A stretch of 64,000 nt of DNA, from the NCBI GenBank assembly GCA_950097015.1, contig CATNEN010000039.1, forward strand, positions 17,466,501 to 17,530,500. Reading direction: 5' to 3'. Both the position numbers and the translations under genes were made by a program. This document shows, piece by piece, positions 9,335-19,945 of this stretch. Numbering within the stretch: the first letter of the stretch is position 1; each line of letters begins with the position of its first letter. Origin of the DNA: Macrostomum hystrix (taxonomy: Eukaryota > Platyhelminthes > Macrostomidae). A model generated the notes under the pieces. It did no database searches, was not told the DNA's origin, and saw only the letters and a list, made by a program, of their open reading frames with translations.

Positions 9335-11857
9335 ATGAGCTTGACAGTTACTGACGACTCCACCCCCACCGCGCTGAGCGAGAGCATGGCGACAAGGCAA
9401 CACAGTGGAGAGCCTCATTTAGTCGAGAGAAAGCACAAATGGATAGCAGTCCAAGTTACAGAGGACGAGTGCGCTAAAGTGGATGGCCAGCCGTTTATCT
9501 ACTGCCGTGATTACCTCGATTCAAATCACACTGTACTATTTGACAAACTATTGCAAACCACTCCTTGGGAGTCGCGACGATGCGTTATAAGAGGAATAGA
9601 GCACAATGAACCTCGCAGGACATTTGCTTATGGAAAGCCATACTCCTACTGTGGAGTAGAATGGAAAGAGAACAACAACTGGCCTGAGGAGCTGCTCCAG
9701 ATTAAACAGTGCTTGTCAAAAGAATTTAATGTTGACTTCAACAGTGTCCTCCTAAATCTATATCGAGATGGACAAGACTCAATCCAGCTGCATCAGGATA
9801 ATGAGAAGTGTCTCGGCATCAACCCAGTCATTGCCAGCCTGTCTCTTGGAGCTGAGAGATGCCTGACTGTTGAGAACACGGACGAAAAACGGCATTACTC
9901 ATTAATAATGTCACCAGGCAGCATGCTGGTGATGCAAGGGGACTGTCAGACCAAGTTCAAACATGGAGTCCTAAAGACGAGGGAAAGCGCACCACGCATC
10001 AACGTGACATTTCGCCACATTGTGCCTGAATTAAACGATGTACCAAGCCGCAACGAGCCGACGCCCTCAGAAACGAGTATGGACATTGCAGTAAAGACGC
10101 CTGAGCAGATAATCGATGAAAGGAAAAAATCTGAATCGACTGATGCAGCTGATGCCCACTTTGACATCTCATTCCTCAGTCAGCCTCTTCAAGAAGCCAA
10201 GACGCGACTCGGGAAGCGGAAGCAAAAGCTGGCTGACAAAGAATCAGCTGCGTCCGCCGAAGAGACGACCGTGTTAGAAGATGCGAGCTTTAAGGTCCCG
10301 AAGACCAAAAAGTTCCGAAAAAGGAGATCACCCATGAAGGGAGCTGACAAAAGCGATAAAGCCGTACAGACAGAGTTGATTCCAGTAGATGCAGCAACTA
10401 ACACAGAGAACAACCTACTGATGGATACAGACTGGAAACGTTTGAAATCTCTCGAGGAAGGAGTCGCAGCGGTTCTCAGTGAAGTAAAACAACTGAAAAG
10501 TAGCTTGTCAATTGATGAGTACATTCAAAAGACTCGCAATGCGCTTCAATCCTTGACCACCGGTCTAATGCATCAGTTAGAGGCAAAAGCCAAAGAAAGT
10601 CAAACGGAACTACTGAAAGCGCTAAACATCACAAAATCCGACGTTGTGAACCATCTAAAGCAAACAAGTAGCTCAACTAAGGATGCTATCATTAGCGAAG
10701 AAAGAGCAGTGAAGGCAGAAGTAATAAAAAGCCAACAAATCAGCCACAGCCTCGAGCAGAAGGTCGGTGAACTGGTCAGTCTGCAAGCGCTGGCGTTCAC
10801 TAAGACGCAGAATGAAAGAGCAGGACGGGAAACATATGCTGAGAAGGCCTCGCGCTCAGTGAACCCAACAGCATCTTCAAAAAATGTAACGATGGCAGTC
10901 AGTGCCAGTAAAAATGCAGAGAACGCATCAGGAGCTGTAGCAAGGGACTCGGAACCAGCTGAGGCAGAAAGCAACAGTTGTACCAAACAGAAAGTTAAAG
11001 AAGGCCTGAAAAAGCATGATATAGTCGTTGTCAGCTCAAAGCTAGGGAAAGCCCTTGACTATCGCAGACTCTTCCCGAATAGTACAATTCGAGTTGTCTA
11101 CTACAACACTCAAGAAAGGCTCATTGAATTACTGCAAGAGCCAAACTTCAGTGCGCAAGAATGTCTGGTAATTGACTTAAACCATGAGCCATCAATGGAG
11201 GTGGCATATAAAGCTGTCACTGCAATTGACGCTGGGCAAAGGCAACACGGTGCGAATTGCCTGCACCTACTCATCATCCCAGACAGTTCGACACGAACAG
11301 AACAACTCTTCGAGAAAGAACTGTGTGAGTATGGTGTTAAACATCAGCTTTTAACATTTAACTTTCATGAAATCCACTTCTACGACGGTGAACTCAACAG
11401 CAGCGGAGCGGACTTTTTGTTTGCGTTAATGTCCAAATGCATTCGAAATCTAAACCTGAAAGTACGGCCGCATCCGGCTAACACAGAGAACCAGCGCCAG
11501 CAAACAGTGCATCACCGGCATCAACACAGCTACAGAGAGTCACGAGGCGGCGGTGCAACTGGCTACAGGAACTATCGAGCGCATAGCAGCTACCCAGTTC
11601 GAGATGCCAATTACATCCGTAGCGAAATAGACCACCGCATCAGCACCAACGGCTATTTTGACAGAAGTCGTGCTAGCCGCTATCGAATCAGCAACGAGTA
11701 CGACTACAACAAAAGAGACCGCAAAAACTTTATAAGTGGCTATCGCGCCAATATCGAGCCCAGCAACTACCGCAGAAGTAGCTTTGGGTACCGCAACAGA
11801 TACCAACAAGTTGGTGTCAGGCGCCTCGACGACCGCCAGTTTCGTTGCGTCGACTAG
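9335..11857 (+). CDS. Retrotransposon ORF1: AlkB dioxygenase + coiled coil + SGNH-like domain
   Basis: An 840-residue protein. Residues about 50-235 form an AlkB-type 2-oxoglutarate/Fe(II) dioxygenase close in pattern to ALKBH2/3: PRRTFAYG, the iron ligands HQD (H153, D155) and H210 in KFKHGV, PIASLSLG-like core strand, and the 2-oxoglutarate arginines R221 and R227 in RINVTFR. All catalytic residues are present. Residues about 365-500 are charged and helical, probably a coiled coil. Residues about 560-710 resemble a degenerate SGNH/esterase fold: DIVVVSSKLGKAL, a central ECLVIDLNHEP strand, and DGELNSSGADFLFAL in place of the usual DxxH block. The last 125 residues are rich in Arg, Tyr, Ser and Asn, suggesting nucleic-acid binding. 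AlkB enzymes remove alkyl groups from nucleic acid bases; here the natural inference is repair or demethylation of element RNA or cDNA. ORF2 starts 208 bp downstream in another frame. Confidence 0.85.
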   Translation: MSLTVTDDSTPTALSESMATRQHSGEPHLVERKHKWIAVQVTEDECAKVDGQPFIYCRDYLDSNHTVLFDKLLQTTPWESRRCVIRGIEHNEPRRTFAYGKPYSYCGVEWKENNNWPEELLQIKQCLSKEFNVDFNSVLLNLYRDGQDSIQLHQDNEKCLGINPVIASLSLGAERCLTVENTDEKRHYSLIMSPGSMLVMQGDCQTKFKHGVLKTRESAPRINVTFRHIVPELNDVPSRNEPTPSETSMDIAVKTPEQIIDERKKSESTDAADAHFDISFLSQPLQEAKTRLGKRKQKLADKESAASAEETTVLEDASFKVPKTKKFRKRRSPMKGADKSDKAVQTELIPVDAATNTENNLLMDTDWKRLKSLEEGVAAVLSEVKQLKSSLSIDEYIQKTRNALQSLTTGLMHQLEAKAKESQTELLKALNITKSDVVNHLKQTSSSTKDAIISEERAVKAEVIKSQQISHSLEQKVGELVSLQALAFTKTQNERAGRETYAEKASRSVNPTASSKNVTMAVSASKNAENASGAVARDSEPAEAESNSCTKQKVKEGLKKHDIVVVSSKLGKALDYRRLFPNSTIRVVYYNTQERLIELLQEPNFSAQECLVIDLNHEPSMEVAYKAVTAIDAGQRQHGANCLHLLIIPDSSTRTEQLFEKELCEYGVKHQLLTFNFHEIHFYDGELNSSGADFLFALMSKCIRNLNLKVRPHPANTENQRQQTVHHRHQHSYRESRGGGATGYRNYRAHSSYPVRDANYIRSEIDHRISTNGYFDRSRASRYRISNEYDYNKRDRKNFISGYRANIEPSNYRRSSFGYRNRYQQVGVRRLDDRQFRCVD

Positions 11858-12065
11858 GACCGCCTGTCCAAGCCTGTCCGGCAACAACTTCAATCGCCGG
11901 GGGGGTGGAGGAGTCATTTAGCTGCTCAACTCGGGTCCTCTAACTCCTTTGCCTAATAACTTTCTATTTTTGATACCGTCAATTCCCATACCGCGCAACA
12001 GGTTTTGAAGGTTTTGAACCCGTCGTGACTGACTCTAAGGACTACTACTCCCTCTTTCTACGAGT

Positions 12066-15000
12066 ATGTTAACTTCTACGCTAAATTTTAACTCCCGAAT
12101 AGTCACTGAAACACAGGGCAGCTGCGAAAAGAAGGTTACTTATAATAAATCAGAGTTGATTATCACCAGTTGGAACATAGATGGACTGATGCTCAGTGGA
12201 GAATGCAAAATGGAATCACCATGTTTCCACGAACATATTAGGAATAGAGACATAGTTTTCCTCTGTGAGACCCACGCCAAACAGGAGCAGCTAGACTCAA
12301 ACACGCTGATAGATTTCACCTGCTTTGGAGCAGATGGAATCAAGGCAAGGGGAATCAACAAAGGTAGATTATCAAATGGCATGGTTTTCCTCGTTAAAAA
12401 TAATATTGCAAAGAGAACCACATTAGTGCACAAATCTGACTTCGCTCTGGTACTAAAAATAAAGCAAAAGCAGTCTGAAGAACCCCTGTATATCTTAGGG
12501 TGCTATATCCCACCGGAAAATTCTAAATACTACAAAGAAGATATATGGGAGGAGATTAAATATCTCATCCAGCTCTTCTCAAGAGAGGGCTCCGTATTAA
12601 CAGTAGGTGACTTCAATGCACGAACTGGCACATTACAGTCCAGCACTAGGGATAAGTTTCCCAGACAGAATCAGGACTCTGAGAAAAACAAGCATGGATT
12701 AAGACTGATGGAAATGTGCTCCGAGACCAAGAGCACGATTCTGAACGGAATGACTCAGGGTGACATTATGGGAAATTACACGTTTAGTAGCACACTAGGC
12801 CGAAGTACCATAGACTACGCTATTGCATCCATGGATAAAGTGGATATTATAAAAGACTTCTTTATTCATCCTCAAAGCTTTCTGTCCAGACATTGCCCGC
12901 TAACAGTCACTCTGATTTTTCCTGATCATGTCCAACCAGAACACGCAAACCAGGAAAAACATGAATCCTTCCCAATGCCTCCAAGATGGGACACTGAAAC
13001 GCAGGGAAGTTACATTGAGGCATTGAATAACAAACAAAGCGAAGAAATAATTAGAAAGTTGCAATCTATCGACGCACACGATGGAAAATCCCTGGAAAAT
13101 TTGTTCTCGAGCTTGACCAACCTGCTTAGAGACTCAGTGGCAGAAAGCTGCGCAAAGACAATCATTCCGAACAAGTTCTGGACAAATCGAGACGAGACAC
13201 TAAGAAACTTGAGCAAATCATTAAAGTACGTGGCCAGGAAAAAAAGACGTAGACCAACTGACAGCGCGCTGGCATCAGAATATAATGGGCTAGCGAAAAA
13301 ATACAAACAACAGCTCAAGAAACTTAAGCAGATGGACATAAATGACTGCATTCAGAAAATGGCGGCTAACGGAACCTCAAAGGGATTCTGGTCCGGTCTT
13401 AGAAGAGCAGAAGAGTTGCTGTTCCCCAGCAGGAGACTTAACAGATCTCAAGCCCCAATCGCTGACATCGCGGACAACCTAACCAAAGTGTTTAACGCAC
13501 ATCCTTCTTCGGGAACCCAGCCGCATCGCACAGATGAAGCAGTTAGTCCCGAAGATTTAATTAGCTGCGTAGATCTCGATAGAGCAGTTAAAAAGCTAAA
13601 GAGAAGAAAGGCTGCAGGAATAGATGGTATAACAAATGAGCACATTATCTACGGACAAGAGAAGCTAAAACCCGTACTTCTGAAGCTTTTTAACGCAAGC
13701 GTAAGACTCGGCCAGACTCCTGCACAGTGGTCAAATGCCCTAATCACACCGATTTATAAAAAGGGTTCCCGTAGTGACCCCAAAAACTACAGACCCATAA
13801 GCGTGCTGCCTGCCCTGGCTCGCCTGTTTGCCTCACTTATCTATGAAAAGCTAGAAACTCATATTCGCACCCTCGACTTGCTTTCAGCCAGTCAAATAGG
13901 AAATAGAAAGGGCTACCGAACTTCAGACCACATTGCCACTCTCTTGACGTTGATCCACAACAAAAAGCGTCGCAAAAGGCCATTTCACTTAGTGTTCTTT
14001 GACTTAAAAAGCGCATTTGACATGGTCCACCATCCAACACTTTTCCAACGACTTAGGGAGTTAAAGGTCAGCCCAGAAATAATCGAAGCAATACAAAGCA
14101 TGTACTCAGGAGCTAAATTCCAACTGAAGATCTCAGATGGCCAAGCAACTAAGGCAAGGAGCATAACAAATGGAGTAAGACAAGGCTGTCCCCTATCCCC
14201 TCTACTCTTCTCACTCTATATAGATCCTTTGAGCACATTGCTAAGGGATTCATTTCGCAGCGACACCTTCATTAAAGATGAACAAATCAACAACTTGCTG
14301 TACTGCGATGATTTAGTGATCTTTGGAGAGAATCCTCGAGAGTTGCAGAAGGGCCTCGATAAAGTGTCAGAATTTTGTCAGAGCCACAAGCTAGAAATCA
14401 ATATGCAAAAAACTAAGGTTATTAGCTGTTGCCCTGACCCATCAAAGACGGCTAACAAACTATTTCTGCAGGGACAACTGTTAGATAGCGTCAAAGAATG
14501 GAAATATCTTGGCTTTCACATCAATGCTAAAGGAACCGTGGATTCCCATGCCACAGAGATTAACAAAAAATGTGGATATCCTATTCTTCTCTTAAGGAAA
14601 TTAGCCAGCCATGGGGCGGTCAGATACAATCAGCTCATGCTGTACTGCACAGCAATGATAGAAAGCATAGCTCTGTACGCCTCTGAGGCCTGGGGGGCTT
14701 TTGTCTCGTGGAACCTGGGTCCTTGGGACCGCTGTCTTTTTGAAAGAGTAAACATCAAGTGCTGTAAAGCCATACTACAAGTCAGCCAAAATACGGATGG
14801 CAACGGGGCCCGCTCGGAGTTAGGCAGATTGCCTTTATTATACAACATCCAGAAAAGAAGCATTTCGTACTGGGCCTCCATAACAAGCCGGCCGGACTCC
14901 ATAATTTCCAAGTTATTGGCGGACCAAACATACAGTGATGTTGGAATCAAAGCAAAGACCAACAATGAGGTTATGCTGAACTGCAGAGGCATTAGTCCTG

Positions 15001-15500
15001 CAAAAGCAATTGGAAACCACAGGAAAAATTTCGTTTCTCAGTTCGATACCCATTGGAGACAAAGGACACAGAACTCAAGCAAGCTAAGTCACTTCTATTA
15101 CTCCTTCAAGCAATATTATTCAGCCGAAAAATATTTACAACAAATATACAACCCGGAGTGGAGACGTACCATAGCCTCGTTTAGACTAGGAAACCATAAG
15201 CTAGCTTGCGAAACATTGCGAACTGCGAGACCGAAAATTCCGTATGCAAATAGATTATGTAGTAAGTGCAAAACAGAAGTTGAAAACGAGGACCACTTCC
15301 TTTTTAAGTGCACTTGGAATAAGTATAGCGCAGTACGTTCGAAATTTGAGACGGAAGTTTCTGGGAAAACCCCCAATTTCATATCCTTAACAGCAGAAGA
15401 AAAATCTAACTACATAATGGCTCAAGACGATAGGGAAACCGCTGAAGCTTTAGCAAAATACATCATAGAAATATCTAAAATAAGGGAACAGCTGCCCTGA
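12066..15500 (+). CDS. Retrotransposon ORF2: APE endonuclease and reverse transcriptase
   Basis: A 1144-residue polyprotein. The N-terminal apurinic-like endonuclease has SWNIDGL (about residue 35), CETHAK, VGDFNAR (D182, N184), STIDYAIAS and SRHCPLTV. The reverse transcriptase has KAAGIDGITNEH, NYRPISVLP, FDLKSAFDMVHH, GVRQGCPLSPLLFSLYID and the catalytic LLYCDD (YCDD in place of the commoner YADD, about residue 746), then the thumb motif GFHINAKG. Near the end (about residue 1065) is a CCHC-like knuckle, CSKCKTEVENEDHFLFKC. There is no RNase H domain. The protein nicks target DNA and primes reverse transcription there. All catalytic residues are intact. Confidence 0.97.
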   Translation: MLTSTLNFNSRIVTETQGSCEKKVTYNKSELIITSWNIDGLMLSGECKMESPCFHEHIRNRDIVFLCETHAKQEQLDSNTLIDFTCFGADGIKARGINKGRLSNGMVFLVKNNIAKRTTLVHKSDFALVLKIKQKQSEEPLYILGCYIPPENSKYYKEDIWEEIKYLIQLFSREGSVLTVGDFNARTGTLQSSTRDKFPRQNQDSEKNKHGLRLMEMCSETKSTILNGMTQGDIMGNYTFSSTLGRSTIDYAIASMDKVDIIKDFFIHPQSFLSRHCPLTVTLIFPDHVQPEHANQEKHESFPMPPRWDTETQGSYIEALNNKQSEEIIRKLQSIDAHDGKSLENLFSSLTNLLRDSVAESCAKTIIPNKFWTNRDETLRNLSKSLKYVARKKRRRPTDSALASEYNGLAKKYKQQLKKLKQMDINDCIQKMAANGTSKGFWSGLRRAEELLFPSRRLNRSQAPIADIADNLTKVFNAHPSSGTQPHRTDEAVSPEDLISCVDLDRAVKKLKRRKAAGIDGITNEHIIYGQEKLKPVLLKLFNASVRLGQTPAQWSNALITPIYKKGSRSDPKNYRPISVLPALARLFASLIYEKLETHIRTLDLLSASQIGNRKGYRTSDHIATLLTLIHNKKRRKRPFHLVFFDLKSAFDMVHHPTLFQRLRELKVSPEIIEAIQSMYSGAKFQLKISDGQATKARSITNGVRQGCPLSPLLFSLYIDPLSTLLRDSFRSDTFIKDEQINNLLYCDDLVIFGENPRELQKGLDKVSEFCQSHKLEINMQKTKVISCCPDPSKTANKLFLQGQLLDSVKEWKYLGFHINAKGTVDSHATEINKKCGYPILLLRKLASHGAVRYNQLMLYCTAMIESIALYASEAWGAFVSWNLGPWDRCLFERVNIKCCKAILQVSQNTDGNGARSELGRLPLLYNIQKRSISYWASITSRPDSIISKLLADQTYSDVGIKAKTNNEVMLNCRGISPAKAIGNHRKNFVSQFDTHWRQRTQNSSKLSHFYYSFKQYYSAEKYLQQIYNPEWRRTIASFRLGNHKLACETLRTARPKIPYANRLCSKCKTEVENEDHFLFKCTWNKYSAVRSKFETEVSGKTPNFISLTAEEKSNYIMAQDDRETAEALAKYIIEISKIREQLP

Positions 15501-15753
15501 GACTACGAGATTTTACTAGCATTCAACAATAGATATTACATAATTTGTTTTATCCCTGGCGTCCCTTGTGTTTTTACTGCTCTTATTTTTAATACCTTTG
15601 CTTTCCCTTCCCAGCTCGATATTTGATTCCTACTTAACTTCGCTTTTTATGTTGCTTTTCGTTGTTCATTTAAATGTGTTGTTAAAAAATATATATATAA
15701 AAAAATCAGCACCCATAGATGGCGTGCGCGTTTTAATAATAATAATAATAAAA

Positions 15754-18700
15754 AAGTAGTTAGAATCTCAGCAAGACCAAGTAGTTAGAATCTCAGCAAG
15801 ACCAAGTAGTTAGAATCTCAGCAAGACCAAGTAGATAGAATCTCAGCAAGACCAAGTAGTTAGAATCTCAGCAAGAACAAGTAGTTAGAATCTCAGCAAG
15901 AACAAGTAGTTAGAATCTCAGCAAGACCAAGTAGTTAGAATCTCAGCAAGACCAAGTAGTTAGAATCTCAGCAAGACCAAGTAGTTAGAATCTCAGCAAG
16001 AACAAGTAGTTAGAATCTCAGCAAGAACAAGTAGTTAGAATCTCAGCAAGACCAAGTAGTTAGAATCTCAGCAAGACCAAGTAGTTAGAATCTCAGCAAG
16101 AACAAGTAGTTAGAATCTCAGCAAGACCAAGTAGTTAGAATCTCAGCAAGAACAAGTAGTTAGAATCTCAGCAAGAACAAGTAGTTAGAATCTCAGCAAG
16201 ACCAAGTAGTTAGAATCTCAGCAAGACCAAGTAGTTAGAATCTCAGCAAGAACAAGTAGTTAGAATCGCAGCAAGACCAAGTAGCTAGAATCTCAGCAAG
16301 ACCAAGTAGTTAGAATCGCAGCAAGACCAAGTAGTTAGAATCTCAGCAAGACCAAGTAGTTAGAATCTCAGCAAGACCAAGTAGTTAGAATCTCAGCAAG
16401 ACCAAGTAGTTAGAATCTCAGCAAGACCAACTAGTTAGAATCTCAGCAAGACCAAGTAGTTAGAATCTCAGCAAGACCAAGTAGTTAGAATCTCAGCAAG
16501 ACCAAGTAGATAGAATCTCAGCAAGACCAAGTAGTTAGAATCTCAGCAAGAACAAGTAGTTAGAATCTCAGCAAGGCCAAGTATTATAGTTAGAATCTCA
16601 GCAAGACCAAGTAGTTAGAATCTCAGCAAGGCCAAGTATTATAGTTAGAATCTCAGCAAGACCAAGTAGTTAGAATCGCAAGTAGCTAGAATCTCAGCAA
16701 GACCAAGTAGCTAGAATCTCAGCAAGATCAAGTAGCTAGAATCTCATCAAGATCAAGTAGTTAGAATCGCAGCAAGACCAAGTAGTTAGAATCTCAGCAA
16801 GACCAAGCAGTTAGAATCTCAGCAAGACCAAGTAGTTAGAATCTCAGCAAGACCAAGTAGTTAGAATCGCAAGTACCTAGAATCTCAGCAAGACCAAGCA
16901 GTTAGAATCTCAGCAAGATCAAGTAGTTAGAATCTCAGCAAGACCAAGCAGTTAGAATCTCAGCAAGACCAAGTAGTTAGAATCGCAGCAAGACCAAGTA
17001 ATCGCAAGCAGTTAGAATCTCAGCAAGACCAAGTAGTTAGAATCTCAGCAAGACCAAGTAGTTAGAATCGCAAGTACCTAGAATCTCAGCAAGATCAAGC
17101 AGTTAGAATCGCAAGTAGCTAGAATCTCAGCAAGACCAAGTAGTTAGAATCTCAGCAAGACCAAGTAGCTAGAATCTCAGCAAGATCAAGTAGTTAGAAT
17201 CTCAGCAAGACCAAGTAGCTAGAATCGCAGCAAGAACAAGTAGTTAGAATCTCAGCAAGACCAAGTAGTTAGAATCTCAGCAAGACCAAGTAGTTAGAAT
17301 CGCAAGTAGCTAGAATCTCAGCAAGACCAAGTAGCTAGAATCTCAGCAAGACCAAGTAGTTAGAATCTCAGCAAGACCAAGTAGTTAGAATCTCAGCAAG
17401 ACCAAGTAGTTAGAATCTCAGCAAGAACAAGTAGTTAGAATCTCAGCAAGACCAAGTAGTTAGAATCTCAGCAAGACCAAGTAGTTAGAATCTCAGCAAG
17501 ACCAAGTAGTTAGAATCTCAGCAAGACCAAGTAGTTAGAATCTCAGCAAGACCAAGTAGTTAGAATCTCAGCAAGATCAAGTAGCTAGAATCTCAGCAAG
17601 ACCAAGTAGTTAGAATCGCAGCAAGATCAAGTAGTTAGAATCTCAGCAAGACCAAGTAGTTAGAATCTCAGCAAGACCAAGTAGCTAGAATCTCAGCAAG
17701 ACCAAGTACCTAGAATCTCAGCAAGACCAAGTAGTTAGAATCTCAGCAAGACCAAGTAGTTAGAATCGCAAGTACCTAGAATCTCAGCAAGACCAAGTAC
17801 CTAGAATCTCAGCAAGACCAAGTAGTTAGAATCTCAGCAAGACCAAGTAGTTAAAATCGCAAGTACCTAGAATCTCAGCAAGACCAAGTAGTTAGAATCT
17901 CAGCAAGATCAAGTAGCTAGAATCTCAGCAAGACCAAGTAGTTAGAATCCCAGCAAGACCAAGTAGCTAGAATCTCAGCAAGAACAAGTAGCTAGAATCT
18001 CAGCAAGACCAAGTAGTTAGAATCTCAGCAAGACCAAGTAGTTAGAATCTCAGCAAGACCAAGTAGTTAGAATTGCAAGTACCTAGAATCTCAGCAAGAC
18101 CAAGTAGTTAGAATCTCAGCAAGACCAAGTAGTTAGAATCTCAGCAAGATCAAGTAGCTAGAATCTCAGCAAGACCAAGTAGTTAGAATCCCAGCAAGAC
18201 CAAGTAGCTAGAATCTCAGCAAGAACAAGTAGCTAGAATCTCAGCAAGACCAAGTAGTTAGAATCTCAGCAAGACCAAGTAGCTAGAATCTCAGCAAGAC
18301 CAAGTAGTTAGAATCTCAGCAAGACCAAGTAGTTAGAATCTCAGCAAGACCAAGTAGTTAGAATTGCAAGTACCTAGAATCTCAGCAAGACCAAGTAGTT
18401 AGAATCTCAGCAAGACCAAGTAGTTAGAATCTCAGCAAGACCAAGTAGTTAGAATCTCAGCAAGATCAAGTAGCTAGAATCTCAGCAAGAACAAGTAGTT
18501 AGAATCCCAGCAAGACCAAGTAGCTAGAATCTCAGCAAGACCAAGTAGTTAGAATCTCAGCAAGAACAAGTAGCTAGAATCTCAGCAAGAACAAGTAGCT
18601 AGAATCTCAGCAAGACCAAGTAGTTAGAATCTCAGCAAGACCAAGTAGTTAGAATCTCAGCAAGACCAAGTAGTTAGAATTGCAAGTACCTAGAATCTCA

Positions 18701-19015
18701 GCAAGACCAAGTAGTTAGAATCTCAGCAAGACCAAGTAGTTAGAATCTCAGCAAGACCAAGTAGTTAGAATCTCAGCAAGATCAAGTAGCTAGAATCTCA
18801 GCAAGACCAAGTAGTTAGAATCCCAGCAAGACCAAGTAGCTAGAATCTCAGCAAGAACAAGTAGCTAGAATCTCAGCAAGACCAAGTAGTTAGAATCTCA
18901 GCAAGACCAAGTAGTTAGAATCTCAGCAAGATCAAGTAGCTAGAATCTCAGCAAGAACAAGTAGCTAGAATCTCAGCAAGACCAAGTAGTTAGAATTACA
19001 GCAAGATATCTAGTA
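15754..19015. repeat. 25-bp satellite, main array
   Basis: About 3.26 kb and roughly 130 units of gtagttagaatctcagcaag plus accaa. Variants in the last triplet (acc, aac, atc), in gtagtt/gtagct, and shortened units of the type agaatcgcaagtacct recur in blocks, most clearly between about 17.8 and 18.8 kb, suggesting higher-order duplication. The array decays into diverged units by 19.08 kb. Confidence 0.97.
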
Positions 19016-19945
19016 TCTAGAATTGCAGCAGGATCTAGTTACCAGGAGAATCGCTGCAGGATCAGTCCCTAGAATCGCGATTTGATCATCTGCTTCCATA
19101 TTTAATAAATGAGATTTGCCCAATTCACACGCAACACAGGCATGCTTCTCAATTCCTCCTATTCACGGCTCGCAGGGCCCTCCTGGGGAAATTGATGCCA
19201 GGTTAAAAAAAACCGGATTAAACTAGTTTAGGAGCGAAAATGAAATAAAAAGCAACAATTAAGATAAATAGAAGCTCTCCCATTGTTTGATAGTAAATTA
19301 AAAAAGCGAGGTGGGGATAGATTCTGTTTCCCTAAAACAATTGGGAGCATGACAAATCCAGGCTGAATTTTTTCTATCTAATCTCGAGCTTCGCGCAGCT
19401 CGTCTTGCATGGGGAGAACAAAACAATGTAACAAATGCAAAAGCAACACAATGAACACAAGCAGAAATGTCTTACTAGCTAAACAGTGATTTATTAATGC
19501 TATTTGCAGCCAGTCCAAATCTAAGAATACTTGAACATTTTCGCTCACGTCATAAGGCTGCTAGCTAACACTCTCAGGAGAGCACAAAGTACATTAGACA
19601 GCTGTTTCAGTCGCAACTGCAGAATGCGTCAATCATTCATGAGTAGATGTGGAGCGAGAGAATAGTGAAAACTACTCGTAAATTTGATTCATGAATCCGT
19701 CAAGATTAGCCGCGATATTTTAGAAAAGCAAAAAGGTAGCCACTTGAATTTACGCTCACGGGAAAACTGCAGCCATCGAAGCTCCCCATCTAAGACTTGC
19801 TCTACTCAATCGTACCTCTCCTGTCTTATCTCTCATTCGTCTATCTCTCCCCTTTATCAACTCTCGCGTGTCTCATCTCTCCCGTGTTTCACCTATCCAC
19901 TATCTAATCTCTCCCGCTTCTCACATCTTCCCTGTTTTATGTCTG
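19016..19945. other. No recognisable gene
   Basis: Decayed satellite units to about 19080, then unique AT-rich sequence. A 92-codon frame at 19684-19962 runs into the next satellite and is not called. Confidence 0.5.

Larger units (their letters stand above)
8687..15753 (+). mobile_element. Full-length non-LTR retrotransposon with AlkB-bearing ORF1
   Basis: An element of about 7.07 kb lies inside the 25-bp satellite. It has a 5' region starting with ccatctgag repeats, ORF1 at 9335-11857, ORF2 at 12066-15500, a short 3' UTR, and a 3' tail of (AAT)n plus A's at 15735-15753. The six bases aagtag occur at 8681-8686 and again at 15754-15759, consistent with a 6-bp target duplication, though satellite periodicity means microhomology is also possible. 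Both ORFs are open with no breaks, so the copy looks young and possibly competent. The clade is not settled: endonuclease, RT and C-terminal CCHC without RNase H. Confidence 0.9.

Noticed and set aside
1-19015. Arrays of short repeats considered as CRISPR.
   Set aside because: Units are head-to-tail without unique spacers, in a eukaryotic context and with no cas genes.
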